Shown: positions 29,653 through 41,826, counted from the stretch's first letter. The stretch is DNA of 64,000 bases from Trichobilharzia regenti (GCA_944472135.2 OX235264.1:92390319-92454318); one strand, 5' to 3'. Numbers and translations are program-made. Notes: generated by a model from the sequence alone, not told the origin.

Positions 29653-32444
29653 GAAGCCTGAAGGTAGTGTACACTAATATACGTAGTATCGGGAACAAAT
29701 TTCACGAGCTAGGTGTATTAGTAGAAGACCTTAGCCCAGGTATTGTGGCCATTACTGAAACATGGCTGGTTTCGGGATTAGATGACACACCTGAGCTATG
29801 CGGATTTAGTTGCTTGCGCAGCGACAGAGTTAAGGGTCGTAGAGGTGGCGGGGTTGCTCTGTACATCAACAACTCCCTACATGTTCGTTCCGTGAAATCT
29901 GAAGCTCATGACAGTGGGACAGGTGAGGTAATTAGCTGTGAAGTAAGCTTTGCAACCGGCACTCTACTCATTGGAGTTCTGTATAGAAGTCCCTATTGTC
30001 AGTGTGATGACTTCATTTTAGATCACCTCAAACAATGGAGTAAACACAGTAGCTGTCTTATTCTAGGTGATTTTAATGCACCTCATATAGACTGGGTAGC
30101 TGTCACATCTCCAGGATCCGCTGATAAGTTTGACAGCCGGTTACTCTTGACAACCATGGAAAATGCCCTGACACAACATGTCTTAGGTAGTACAAGATTC
30201 GGTTCTACCCAAGGATCTTCCTTGCTGGACTTAGTGCTTACTCATGACAACGACGACGTGGATGGTCTAGTTATTCATCCACCTCTAGCAAACAGTGATC
30301 ATGGGGTGTTAGATTTTAACTTAAGGGCTGGCAATTTAGTCAGTTTTCAACCCAAATCCCGGCCTAGTGTTTGGCATGCTGACATAGTGGCTATAAAGGA
30401 GCGTGCTTCAACTGCCGACTGGTCAGTCAACATTGTCTCATCCATTGAAGATGAATGGGATAGATTTAAGAATACACTTGAGAGGGTTACCACTGATCTC
30501 ATCCCCTGGAGGGTTCCTAAAAGGCCAACAAATCGGCCACCATGGATAAATAGACAAGCTATAACACTCCTGAGACGGAGAAAAAGGTTCTGGAATCTCT
30601 TTGTTTCTACTGGGCTACAGCAGTTCCGGCTGAAATACTGTGAAACCAGAAACCAGTGTAAAACTTTGATCCACCAGTCAAGGATAGCTTACGAAACCCA
30701 GTTAGTTAAAAGTTCACCAGGCTGCCCAAAAAGACTCTTCTCATATATCAAGAGAAGAACACGTAAGAGTGATGCTATCCCACCTCTTATGCTTGAAGAT
30801 GACCAGACAAACATGGCTGAGGATAACTTGACCAAGGCTGAGGCTTTGTCCAAGCACTTTAGTCAAGTATTCTCTGATAATATTGATACCAGCTTTGTAA
30901 ATTTTCCAGAAGGTAACTTGAAAATGGCACCCTTATACATTGGAAAGGATACTGTCCTAAAGTGGCTTCTAAGGCTCAATCCTGGTAAGTCCAGTGGCCC
31001 TGATGAACTCCACCCACGTATATTAACAGCATTGGCTGAAAGCATAGCCGAGCCATTGTCGGTAATCTTCAATATGTCTCTGGACCAGTCTAAATGTCCA
31101 AGAGACTGGAAAGATGCCATCATTAGTCCGGTCTTCAAAACCGGATCTAGAAACTTAGTTCAGAACTATCGTCCTGTTAGTTTGACCAGTATTGTTGTTA
31201 AACTACTAGAAAGAATAATTCGTGATGCTATCATTCAGTTCATTGAAGGGAACAAACTTTTCGCTGTGGAACAGCACGGTTTTAGAGCAGGTCATTCTTG
31301 CTTGACCAACCTTCTTTTGGCCAGAGAAAGTTGGGCAAGCTCAGCTGATGCTAATATACCGGTGGATGCCATATTCATAGACCTTAGCAAGGCGTTTGAC
31401 AGGGTTTCTCATTCAGGTCTTCTAGTAAAGTTAGGTAGTCTGGGAATCAATAAAGTGGTTACCGACTGGATTCAAGACTTTCTAAAGGACAGAAGACAAA
31501 GAGTACGAGTTAACGGGGTTTTATCAACATGGGAATCGGTTAAGAGTGGCGTTCCTCAGGGTACAATTCTAGGCCCACTTCTTTTCCTGATTTATGTTAA
31601 TGAGATTCCATCGGTAGTTAAGTCATCCTGCTTACTGTTTGCTGATGACATCAAGATATGGAGGGCTTTGCACGATGACAGTGATCAACTTGCTTTGCAG
31701 GAAGATTTAAACTTGTTAAGTGATTGGTGTAAGCGCTGGGCCTTGGAGATTAACTTAAGCAAGAGTGTAGTTATGCATGTATCCCATAGTCACGTGCACA
31801 ATTACTCAATGAATGGCATTACTCTCCCAGTGGTCACTGAGTACAAGGACTTGGGAGTGGTTGTGCAGCATGACTTGAAAACAGCAACAAACTGTAGAAC
31901 TGCAGCCACTAAGGGTTTTAGAATGTTATGGGCCATACGCAAGGCTTTTGCGAACTTTGACGCTGATATATTTCGTATATTATATCCGACTTATATCAGA
32001 CCTCATTTGGAATATGGGATCCAGGCAGCGAGCCCGTGTTTCAAATACGAAATTGACTTATTAGAAAGGGTGCAAAGAGTAGGAACTAAGCTAATAAAGG
32101 GTTTCTCAACCCTGTCATATGAGGAGAGGTTAAGTCGACTGGGTTTATTTCCACTGTCATACAGACGACTTAGGGGTGACCTAATACTAGCATACCGTAT
32201 CCTAAGAAATGATTTTGGAGCTAATTTATCTAAATTATTTCTTCCTTCTAGCACCAACCAATTGCGAGGACATCACCTCAAGGTTCAAAAACCACGGTCG
32301 AATCGTCTGCGTCTGGAAATCCGTTTTTCGCATCGAATTGTGAACCATTGGAACTCCCTACCGGAACATGTCGTATCAGCGCCATCCGTTGATTCATTCA
32401 AGGCGAGATTGGACCTCCTGTATGAAATAAATCGAAAGGATTAA
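29577..32444 (+). CDS. LINE ORF2: endonuclease and reverse transcriptase
   Basis: The frame is open from 29577 (after a TAA at 29574) to 32444. Numbering residues from TTG 29604 gives 946 aa. An APE-type endonuclease fills about residues 20-240 (TNIRS, ITETWL with the metal-binding Glu, LILGDFNAP, NSDHG). The RT follows: GKSSGPDELHP, NYRPVSLTSI, IDLSKAFDRVSH, GVPQGTILGPLLF, and FADD at 679-682 (31638-31649). The conserved C-terminal FSHRIVNHWNSLP region ends the protein. All catalytic motifs are intact. The first in-frame ATG is at residue 185, beyond the first endonuclease motifs, so translation must begin by frameshifting from ORF1 or from a non-AUG codon. Function: nicks target DNA and copies LINE RNA there. 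Confidence 0.92.
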   Translation, partial: TGGFSNSQVLETYASKTCVDRPDRIGSLKVVYTNIRSIGNKFHELGVLVEDLSPGIVAITETWLVSGLDDTPELCGFSCLRSDRVKGRRGGGVALYINNSLHVRSVKSEAHDSGTGEVISCEVSFATGTLLIGVLYRSPYCQCDDFILDHLKQWSKHSSCLILGDFNAPHIDWVAVTSPGSADKFDSRLLLTTMENALTQHVLGSTRFGSTQGSSLLDLVLTHDNDDVDGLVIHPPLANSDHGVLDFNLRAGNLVSFQPKSRPSVWHADIVAIKERASTADWSVNIVSSIEDEWDRFKNTLERVTTDLIPWRVPKRPTNRPPWINRQAITLLRRRKRFWNLFVSTGLQQFRLKYCETRNQCKTLIHQSRIAYETQLVKSSPGCPKRLFSYIKRRTRKSDAIPPLMLEDDQTNMAEDNLTKAEALSKHFSQVFSDNIDTSFVNFPEGNLKMAPLYIGKDTVLKWLLRLNPGKSSGPDELHPRILTALAESIAEPLSVIFNMSLDQSKCPRDWKDAIISPVFKTGSRNLVQNYRPVSLTSIVVKLLERIIRDAIIQFIEGNKLFAVEQHGFRAGHSCLTNLLLARESWASSADANIPVDAIFIDLSKAFDRVSHSGLLVKLGSLGINKVVTDWIQDFLKDRRQRVRVNGVLSTWESVKSGVPQGTILGPLLFLIYVNEIPSVVKSSCLLFADDIKIWRALHDDSDQLALQEDLNLLSDWCKRWALEINLSKSVVMHVSHSHVHNYSMNGITLPVVTEYKDLGVVVQHDLKTATNCRTAATKGFRMLWAIRKAFANFDADIFRILYPTYIRPHLEYGIQAASPCFKYEIDLLERVQRVGTKLIKGFSTLSYEERLSRLGLFPLSYRRLRGDLILAYRILRNDFGANLSKLFLPSSTNQLRGHHLKVQKPRSNRLRLEIRFSHRIVNHWNSLPEHVVSAPSVDSFKARLDLLYEINRKD
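29583..29629 (+). promoter_or_regulatory. Candidate -1 ribosomal frameshift site
   Basis: The heptamer G GGT TTT (29583-29589) lies in the ORF1 frame. After an 8-nt spacer comes a perfect 12-bp stem, CAGGTCTTGGAA (29598-29609) with TTCCAAGACCTG (29618-29629), and an 8-nt loop. A -1 shift here enters ORF2 directly, after its frame-opening stop at 29574-29576. The layout fits the X XXY YYZ rule. Function is inferred. Confidence 0.65.
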
Positions 32445-32476
32445 CACAGGCATATAGCCTACTATCCTAAATAAAT

Positions 32477-32503
32477 TGTAAACTGTAAACTGTAAACTGT
32501 AAT
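32477..32503 (+). repeat. CR1 3'-terminal short tandem repeat
   Basis: Nearly four units of TGTAAAC lie directly after the AATAAATTG end of the LINE. Such repeats replace poly(A) in CR1-group elements. Confidence 0.8.
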
Positions 32504-32510
32504 ATGTCGT

Positions 32511-33700
32511 GTAAACGGGTGTCTACAAGGAATGCATGCTACTTCTACAGACACAATAAGTTATGTTATAGACTGCAATTCTGAAGTATCGTAAGTTAAT
32601 TTTTCAAAAGTTTAAATCGTTCGATTATTGCACAAGCAATTATAAGAGGTCATCTCATACATGTTAAGTTGTAAATCCTTCACTAAATAAAAACACTTAC
32701 ATTTCAGAAGGACCATTCATAATATAATTTGTGTCGAAAATTGGCAGAAGTTAGAATTCGTGGGCCATTGGATCGGGTCCCAGTGGCCTTAATGACCTAC
32801 GCGCTCCATCGCCTTGTAACCAGAAGGTCCTGGGTTCGAATTTCGGTGGGTGCATACTACTGAAGAGTCCCAAACTAGGACAAATTACCTATCCAGTACT
32901 CCCAGGTTTTCCAATTGTTCTCTAACTAATGTCAGCTCATGATGAAAATCCCGTGGTATAATTCTTGCAACTCAATGCACTGAGCAGTTGCAGTCTTCCG
33001 AAATTTCATGTGGCAATGTAAATTCACTTGATATCACACCTTCGGGTGGGCAATTTTAACCACGAACTTCATTAAAATATGCGTAATCACCACAAAGTTA
33101 TGCTGTCAGTCCCATTCACAGTATGATTTCTTCGATGTGATATGGAAGATTTCATTCATCACGGAAGTAAATAAAATTGTTTGACCTCCTCATAACATAC
33201 ATCTGACTTATGTCTATGGGCGCAAATAACAAAGCTTTAAGGCTCTCAAACGAAAATAACAGTCATTTATATGCATAACTTCTTTAAATGCATACCTTTC
33301 TTCGTAATAATGCGTCTGGGATATCAGGACACTATTATGCACTAACACGAACACAATACATAGATATATTGTTTTTCGGCAACAGAAGCTTAAAAATACT
33401 TAGTTAGACCCCATTTTCACAAAAATAAACGCTCATAACCCCTCTATAAGCATGAACACGATAGCCCATACAATGCGAACAAATACATCGCCATAGCCTT
33501 TATCCTCACTCGCTATGAGTAAACTGGCTAAATATAAAACTACTCCGAGTGAGTGAAAATGTGTACTCAAACAAAAAACGTACGACAGTCCAGTTGTATC
33601 GCGGAACGTTCAACGTTTGCGTTACATTTTTACGTGATTCGTTACATAAAATTTATCTTGTTGTTGTCCTTGCACAAGTACTATACTACTTCCATACTTG
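32511..33700. other. Non-coding DNA with one SINE
   Basis: Apart from the hammerhead-SINE at 32765-32962 nothing is recognised here. Confidence 0.45.
32765..32962 (+). repeat. Hammerhead-SINE copy
   Basis: It has the tRNA-like head (GGGTCCCAGTGGCC), B box (GGGTTCGAATT), then ACTGAAGAGTCCCAAACTAGGAC. The core CTGAAGA and stem II GTCC/GGAC are intact, but the G following stem II (GAAA box) is lost. The tail is the usual TCTCTAACTAATGTCAGCTC. Confidence 0.8.
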
Positions 33701-33728
33701 TAACCGCTAACTCTCATTTTTAATAGTT

Positions 33729-36700
33729 ATGGTTAATCAAAGTAAAAAGCAACGAACCCAATCCCCTGTAAGACTGGTGTCTAATATAACGCCTTTGATT
33801 GCTACATCAAGCAACACACCCCCTACAAACGGCTATAGTGTGTCACATAACTCACTTATATGCCGTAAGCGCCGAGCTGAAACTGAGGATGAAACTGTAC
33901 TGACAGCTAGTATTAGCACTACTCCTAAAAGTTCAGTACCCTCTGCTCATACAGAACTCCTCCCTTCACCTTGTGTGCTTATGGAGAAACTCCAGCCATC
34001 AAGCTCTGTTTCAGTACTATCTTCAGAAATAGAACTTCTAAAGTTGTCTATAGGAGAACTTAAGGCTGAGTTAAGGGAAATAAAAAACAGCAAGTCAGTA
34101 AATGCTGGAAACATCGAAACCAATACCGAGATATCCAAATTATCAGATGAGATCAGCGATATCAGATCGCAGGTCTGTGAACTGACACCTCTAACTATCC
34201 TCATGAAAACGGTAAACCTTAACAAGCTTGACACAGAATCGGTAACTAAGGTAGATAACCTCATTAATTTTGTTACCACAGAAGTAACAAAACGACTCGA
34301 CGCAAAACTGAGTGCTATTGTCTACAACGTTCCGGACAATGAGGCACTAAAAAAGGTACAGCGCATCTTACTTAGTGAAGCGAAAATGCCTAACTCCAAG
34401 ACTAAGTGCTATAGGCTGAAGAAGAGTCAACATGAGAAGTGTTGTCCTATTCGTTTTCAGTTCGAAACACCGACAGAGACCAGAAAATTCATTCACTCCC
34501 AACACACCCTATCGCAAGCCAGAAACTACAAACATATAAAGGTCGGGTTGGACAAAACAGTCATAGAAAGGCGCGCATACAACTATCTTGCTAAGACTAA
34601 TTGTGAAATAGGTAATAGGACATTGCAAGCAGCCATTATTCCCAACCCTGTGAAAGATACAGTAGACCCCACCGCATCACCCCTCTCAAAACACACAGAA
34701 ATATCCCATCAGAGTGCAACACCAGCCGAAAGGCCACTAGACTGTAACCAAATGAATAATAAAAACATACCACCTATCACCGCAGAATCTAAAATGCCAC
34801 TAAATAACCCCGGAAAAAAGTCAAAACCACCCGAAATTCGACTTTGTACTCTCCTAGCCATAACTCCATTGCTAAAGATAAGGAAAATATGCCCCTAAAT
34901 CATACCAACAAAAACAGTGGCAGCTTAAATAAGCCCACACTCCCCACGGTTAATAGTATTAGCACTCACAACGTGCTAAATCGCACCATGGCACACACTA
35001 ATATCCAATGTCACAACAATGTCACCCTCAATAGTACAAGTGGTAATAGTCAGAACTCGGCTATCAACAACTCAGGGTCTTCAGAGTATGGCACACAAAC
35101 AAATTTTGACCGGATATATGGTACAAGTCTGCTGGGAACTAACCCACAATGCAGTACACACGAAACCCACACAAGGACACAACTAGCATCAAACAATAGG
35201 TGGAATAATAAGCCATGGTCATCACAAGGATCCAATCATTTTTTATCCCCCGCGTCCCTGTCAGCGTTGAAAAAACAGCTGGTAGGGATGTTAACACTCC
35301 TAAACCACTAGTGCTGGCTCCCTCCTTGCATGAAAACAGGAACGGTCTAGTGCACCCGTATCCATTAGGCACACTTGACACTTGCACAAGTATAGGTCAA
35401 ATAAAGAACCCTACCCACTTCTGTAACCTAACTAAAAATAAAAATTCCTTAGTCTATAGCAAATCCAGTACTCCAACTCTTAATTCTTCACCGAAAACAG
35501 CACACACCAACTCGATAGACATAGGTGAGCATGATGCTGAAACTCCTCTTAACATAGGATCATCATGTCAAGCAGAACTACTGGGTGCTGAACCATATTC
35601 GGGGCTGACTAACGAACTTAAATACTTCAAATGCTACTTCAACTCTCATCTTTACCTAATCCTCATAAATGCTAGATCTGTTCTAAATAAATTGCCGATG
35701 CTCAGAGCACTCACAGTAATATACAAACCCCCTGTAATTGTCATCACTGAATCTTGGTGTCATTCGGACATCTGGATGAAGAAATAAGCTTAGATAACTA
35801 CACACACTTTCGGTGTGACAGGGAAGGTGGTAAGGGAGGGGGTTGTCTCATGTACTTTCTGAATGCACTTACTGTATCACAGCTAGAAAGTAGTACACTT
35901 AACATGCCTGAGACTCTATGGGTTAATGTACACTTAAATAACGTAACAGCATTAATTGGATGCACCTACAGAGCACCTGGCACCTTTAGTAATTACGAGA
36001 CCCAACTTACCAATACTCTGGAGCAATTAACCGACTTACAATACGACCATAAGATCCTATGTGGGGACTTTAACTTACCTGAAATCAACTGGGATATACC
36101 CACAGGCCCAACTAAATTTGATAAGTTCTTAGGCACACTGGATATACTTGGCTGGAAACAAACTGTCACTACTCCCACAAGAGGTAACAACGTACTAGAC
36201 TTAATCTTCTGCCACAATATAAGCCCCCTTTCAACGCTAGTAGGTTCTGAGTTTCCAGGGAGCGACCACAAAACAGTGATGTGTGCACTGCCAATTCCGC
36301 TGAGTAGCAATGCATCTCATACCTCCACTTCACAACAAGTAATATATAGGAACTATAGTAAGGCAAACTGGGCCTTAGTAGAATCAATGCTAAGATCCTC
36401 CAAATGGGATGAATACTTCACTACTGATGACCTATCGAGAGCCCTAACCATCTTCTACCATAACTCTAACACATGCTTAGATGCTGTCATTCCACTCCAA
36501 ACACTAAAGGTTTCCCCACACAGAAAGTCATTCATAAAACCAAAGGATCGTAAGAAACTGAAGAAACTCTCAACAAGTTACTTCAAACACCACGACTTTG
36601 GCACTCTAGGTCTAATACTTAAAACCCTTAGCTCCATCACACAAGCTCAAGATTTCCGTATGAGAAAGGAAGAACGCATCGCAGTAGCCAGTCCTGCTAG

Positions 36701-38878
36701 AGTGTATGCACTCACAGAAATCTTAAGGAAGCGAATGAATCGCAAAAATCACAGCATTTCTCTCCTCATAGACAAAGGCAGGCTATGCACTAACTCTGCA
36801 GACATATGTGAACTATTCAACAAAACGTTTGCAGGTAACTACCTTAAGCCCTCAGTCCAGCTACTCGATATACACCCTATTACTAATATGGCACAAACTC
36901 CATCTCCACTCACACCAAACCAAATTAGCACTGTTGAATTCGACTATACTAATATTAACCAAACTATAAGAACCCTCAAAAGTTCAAAAGGTTTCGGTAC
37001 CGACGGTATATCATCTTACTTCTATAAATATGGTGGCCCTGACATTCCTTTACTACTGCTTAAAATATTCACAATGTCCCTAGAAACTCAAACTTACCCT
37101 GACATATGGAAGACAACATTCATTATGCCTAAACACAAATCTGGCTCGAAAACTGAAGTCAGTAACTACCGGCCGATCAATATCACACCTATAGCATCTA
37201 GAATTATGGAGAGACTAGTTGTCAATGGAGTTGAAGATTGAACGATCAATTCACGGTTGTTTGCTTAAAATCAACTTCCCCAATTTTCGCGGAGGCATCA
37301 ATCAGCTAGTCATCGTCTCATCGGTCGCTGTTCAGAAAGAAGAGTGAAACATCGTCAGAAGTAATACAATGATTTATTGTTGTAATATTTGTTTTCAGAC
37401 CTTAGTTCACTTATTCTTTTTATATGTTGGTGTAACAATACAGAAATATCAAGCGGCAGATCGGTGTTTTGGTTTTTTTCGTCCGTTATAACTAAGCGTT
37501 TCTGAAATCTTCAAGGAACAGCGTGGGCCCGAGCGTAGCGAGAGCTGGGCATTAACGGTTTATGAGACGTGATTGACACTAGTTAAAGATAACCTAATCA
37601 AACATTTGCTTAGCCGCAATATTATAAGTCCGAACCAACATGGATTCCTGAAATCCAGATCATGTTTAACATGTCACCTAAACTTCTGCAATTTTGTAAC
37701 CAGCAGTCGTGACAGACGGCAACTAGTACTTGTCATCTACTTTGACATTTCTAAAGCATTTTACCGTGTTGACCATTTACTGCTAACAAATAAGCTGAAC
37801 TCATTAGGAATACGTGACCCATTATTAGGATGGCTTAAATCATTCCTTAACAATAGGTCGCAAATAGTTAAACTCGGGTCTGCAACCTCCAAACCTAGCC
37901 CTATCACTTCTGGTGTAGTACAAGGTAGTGTCATTGGACCCCTCCTATTTACACTATACATCAATGACATATGCGCTTGCTTCACGCACGGGAAACCATT
38001 CATCTTTGCAGATGACCTAAAAGTAGCTTATACATTCCAACGTGATGACTTAGGGTACTACGAGAATGTAGTACAGAAGGAATTAGATAAAATGGCTGCT
38101 TGGTCGTCCTTATGGAATCTCCAATTTAATCTGAACAAATTTGGCTGGATCTGCTTCGGCGCACCCTCAATTGACCTGAAATTAACGCTCCAATCTACCA
38201 ACTTAACCAGACTCCGAAGTGTCGTTGACCTAGGCCTGAGGTACTCTAGTGACTTGACATTCTCTGAGCAAGTAGCATCACAGACTAGAAAATCGAGGAT
38301 GCTCTTAGGATGCATACTCAGGAACTTTCACGACAATGAAGCCAAGGTAATTCTGTACAAAAAAATGTGTCAGACCACTACTAGAATACTGTCCATTTAT
38401 TATAAGCAGCACTCGCACACGCGACAAGCTAAGGATGGAAAGTATCCAACGATATTTTACCTCAAAACTAGTTGGCTACGATTGTAAGAAAGACTACATC
38501 TCACGGTGCATGATCCTAAAACTCGACCCACTTTGGACAAGGCGATTTATTATAAACCTAATATTCTTCTTTAAGGTCCTTCACAAAATATCATTCTCAG
38601 GTAACAGGGACATACAATTCGCACAGGAAGGTTCTTACGATCTGCGTAACCAAACTTCCACAGTGACAACTCATTCCTTTAAGTCAACACTCCGTGAAAA
38701 CTTCTTCACAGTCATGTATTCTAAAATATGGAATAGCCTGCCTATAGATATCAGAACTTGCTCTTCGGTTACAAGTTTCAAACGCTCTCTGTACAGACTG
38801 TTTCACTCTACTGATTATATTAATAAACTATTTGCTCCTAGAACGAATCAATCACTAATCTACTACAGCACCTAAAAG
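33729..38878 (+). mobile_element. Frameshifted LINE (CR1/jockey group) split by a solo LTR
   Basis: A 389-codon ORF1-like frame (33729-34898) has a Leu/Glu/Lys-rich coiled-coil region (ELLKLSIGELKAELREI) and basic patches. After frameshifts near 34850, 35250 and 35770, the endonuclease follows (LINARSVLNK, ITESWC, LCGDFNLPEINW, GSDHK) and then the RT (35754-37219 and 37579-38487). Frame changes put the last part at 38435-38875. RT motifs: NYRPINITPI, FDISKAFYRVDH (Tyr for the usual Asp), VVQGSVIGPLLF, FADD at about 38007-38018. Removing the LTR restores the frame (MERLVKDNLIKH). Earlier frameshifts show the element is dead. Confidence 0.85.
37220..37578 (+). mobile_element. Solo LTR of the BEL/Pao-type family
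   Basis: This 359-bp TG...CA element (TGTCAATGGAG...GTGATTGACA) sits inside the LINE RT. CTAGT is duplicated at 37215-37219 and 37579-37583. It matches the 5' LTR at 42347 over most of its length. Confidence 0.92.
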
Positions 38879-39120
38879 ACGCACTTCAACACCCTTTGCA
38901 ATCTAAAATCTATAAATAAACTAGTCGCATGGATGCATAAAGACTTAGTACGGAACATACAGGAATAGTTTACCCTTAGAAATAGGACGTGTCACTCTAT
39001 TGTAACCTTCAAACGCTTGCTATATAAACTGTTTTGTCCCAATGATTATCTCTACCAGAACCCATCACTTATTTCTAAAACGCACCAGACATTAGAACGC
39101 TAAAACGCTCAGACTCATTA
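38879..39120 (+). repeat. Partial duplication of the LINE C-terminus
   Basis: About 120 bp after the LINE stop codon the sequence again encodes VTFKRLLYKLFCPNDYL (about 39000-39053), a diverged copy of the preceding SFKRSLYRLFHSTDYI. Either a second truncated element landed here or the 3' end was tandemly duplicated. Confidence 0.6.
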
Positions 39121-40046
39121 ATACGCGTTATGACACTAAATAAACTCTAAGACTTCGCATAAATACGTGAAAACACAACTAAAATAAACGTGAATTTTTA
39201 CTAATGTATAATATACGATCGACATAAACATTTATAAGTGCATAGAATATTAATGTCCTTTTCATTTTCACATACTTTCTCTTTCTGTTATTCCGCTGCT
39301 GCTATTCATCTTCTGGTCGAGGTCGAAAAACCCTGCATCTAAACTGAAATGGGGATTAATTCCAAACCATCTATCTCATAACCACTCAAATTCCATGAAC
39401 GATCTAATTGTACCATTTGAAGACGCCGGCAAACATGCTGTAAATGAGTATTCATGATCTGAAATGAAGAAGGAACTGGTTTTCAAACAGTTTTCAACAT
39501 TTTACTCAACTTACGAATACAGTCCGCCATGCAGACACAAATGGAGCAAATGGAGAATTCTGGAATCGACCTCGGCACCATTTGATGCAGTAAAACAACT
39601 TAATATGACCTTATCTAGTTTTCGCATCCACGATCAAATTTCTTTCCTGTTATAAAACTGCGATAAGACTACTGAAAAAGTGGAATAAATATATCACTGA
39701 TCTCAACATAATACATCAATAAACTTTGAGCCGAGGGTGCTGTTCACAACAAAGTTATATAGGAGAATTGACTTCAAGCTTTATTTTTCCCAGATATTTT
39801 TATTAAATCCATCTGATGTCTGGGTTTTTTGTTAATGCGAAGACAATATTTCTATATTTCTTTATTTGTTGCACAAACAGACTTTATAGCAGACTGTTCC
39901 GATGGACTCTAATGACAGAAAGAACAACCACACTGTAAATTCATCGCAACAAATTATGTGTAATTTATATGATAACTTATCCATGCCTGTACAATTGGTA
40001 TGTTCCTGCATAAACAGGAAGAAATATACATTGTATTATATTATCG
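39121..40046. other. No gene recognised
   Basis: AT-rich; the ORFs at 39464-39655 and 39902-40108 carry no motif I know. Confidence 0.35.
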
Positions 40047-40861
40047 GTATCTGCCAGTATCCTGAGCGAAGATCGAGAACCAAAAACACATTCGTGCCTT
40101 GTAGGTGATCTGAAGTTTCTACCACTGTTGGCATGGCACACGGTCTTAACTCTGTCATGCTGTTTAACTGTAGAAAATTAACACAGAATCTATACTTCCC
40201 ATTCGCTTTTTTTACTAACAGCACTGGAGAGTTGTATGGGCTATCAGCTTCCTCAATAATATAATTTTTTTAACATCTCTTGAGCTTGTCGCTCTACTTC
40301 GCCTTCCAGATGACATGGAACTCTTCGCGTCAGAAATGACCTTACTTTAGGATCACTTGACGGAATTTCATGATTCACCTTATCGCAATAACCGTATGGG
40401 TCCCCATCTCCAGTGAACAGATGATTGTATTTATTAATTAACTCTGCCATATTCTGTACTGCCGACAGCCTAACCGCTGCTATCTCGCTGGTTTCATACA
40501 TGTTGATGTTCCCGTATTTCGTGATCACAACGTTCGCTTGCGTGTCGATTATTGAACCAATCTCCCGCAGAAAATCCGCTCCTAATATCGTTCGCTGTAG
40601 TTCGGGTACAACAACGAAGGGAAACGTCACCTCGCAGCCGCCAACAACGACCGTACAGTTCGATCTACCCGTGATACGCAACACATGCCCGCCTACTGTT
40701 TGTACTGTCAATGAACACGGACTAACACTCTTACATAAATTCTTATTTATTAACGGTACGGCCGCCCCTGTATCTACTAACCATGTTACTTCTCGATCAT
40801 TCACTCGCAATTTCGAATATACAGCCCCTTTCTCAATAGCCCCCACTAAATCTAGTTTCAT
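40047..40861 (-). pseudogene. Gypsy protease and RT start, truncated
   Basis: An aspartic protease is seen with VDTGAAVPLIN (catalytic Asp-Thr-Gly) and TILGADFL near its end. It is followed by the pol linker and, after a frameshift near 40250, the RT N-terminus: VKKANGKYRFCV (palm start) and LDLRSGYWQIPI. The catalytic YxDD box, RNase H and integrase are missing. Confidence 0.85.
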
Positions 40862-40930
40862 ACTAGGGAAAGAATAAGTATTATACCGTCTGAAACTTTT
40901 TCCTTTTCTCCCTTCTGGGCAGTATCTCCT

Positions 40931-41563
40931 TTAGTGTCCCGGCTTACCGCATTCAAAACATTGGTCTTCCCTATCACCCAAGTTTAACGCTGCCACTTCC
41001 CACTGCAATGTTTCAATTTTCTGCTCATATTCGTTTGGTTTTGGTTGCTCTATAACGGCTACGGTTGTGCCCAGCAGCTGTCTAGTCACCTTCGCCAGCT
41101 CACTAATATCCATCGGCTGCGTTGCGCTAACCGGTTGTAATCGCTGAGAAATGTGGTCTGGGACACTCTTGATGAATTGGGAAGACAGTAACTGCGCTTC
41201 TGATTCTTCATCGAAAGTGGGAAGGGCACGTCGAAGTAGATTCGTCAATTTCACCGACAACACTAACGGGGCTCCATCAGGTCCCAGCTTCGTTGACTGG
41301 AACTGCTGCATTGCTAGCTGTCTGTCTGTTCGGCTGTCAAACTCCAACACCAATCGTTCAACCAATTTCTTCCAAGACGCTGTGCCATTTAACCTGTCTA
41401 CACTGCTATATACCGCCTTCGCTCGGCCTCTCAACACCATCCCCAGGATGACTGCCTTCGCCGCCTGCTCCTTGACACCCACCAGCTCAGCAACGACCTC
41501 GAAGTCACGTAAGAAGCTCCGTATGTCTCCTTCTTCAAACGCAGTTGGCCACGGGATCTTCAT
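40931..41563 (-). pseudogene. Gypsy gag, stop codon inside the zinc knuckle
   Basis: The start is MKIPW at ATG 41563. Helical capsid-like sequence follows (FLRDFEVVAELVGVKEQAAK, WKKLVERLVLEFD), then a zinc knuckle CFECGKPGH. The next codon is TAA (40933-40931); the frame then continues with RRYC, which supplies the final Cys at normal C-x2-C-x4-H-x4-C spacing. Downstream the same frame runs into protease. A single nonsense mutation in a fused gag-pol frame is the simplest reading. Confidence 0.8.
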
Positions 41564-41585
41564 TTTTGGGGGCAGTGGCACCAAA

Positions 41586-41826
41586 TGTAACAACAGAAGA
41601 CAAGGGCCGGCAACATATCGTTTTATTACGGAAATCAGCACGTATTGATATATATTTCATGTACATTATTATAGCTTATTCAAGTAGACAAACGCAGTTT
41701 TCTGATTGGTTGTTTCGGGTTTTCTCGGAAAGTGGAGCCATCTACCTGCGAATCATATTTGCCCACGTTAAGTCTGCTGTGATTGGTTGTTGAATCAGCC
41801 TTGTTCATATTTCCTCACGGCCGACA
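41586..41826 (-). mobile_element. 5' LTR of the Gypsy element
   Basis: This 241-bp segment starts TGTCGGCCGTGAGG and ends GTTGTTACA on the minus strand. The inner end is fixed by the PBS-like site and the gag ATG about 22 bp further in. The outer end is inferred from the TG...CA pair. Confidence 0.65.

Larger units (their letters stand above)
28250..32510 (+). mobile_element. Apparently intact CR1-type LINE
   Basis: It consists of a 5' leader of roughly 290 bp, ORF1 (28537-29652), an overlapping ORF2 (to 32444), and a short 3' UTR ending in a tandem repeat of TGTAAAC (about 32477-32503), the kind of short-repeat 3' end seen in CR1-group elements. Neither ORF has an internal stop or frameshift, unlike every other LINE in the window, so this is probably a young copy. 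The 5' boundary is estimated and I found no target duplication. Confidence 0.85.
40047..41826 (-). mobile_element. Gypsy-type LTR retrotransposon, 3'-truncated
   Basis: On the minus strand, a 5' LTR (41826-41586), a PBS-like TGGTGCCACTGCC two bases inside it, gag, protease and the first part of RT are present in order. The copy stops inside RT just after SGYWQIPI (about 40047). There is no 3' LTR or integrase. Confidence 0.85.
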
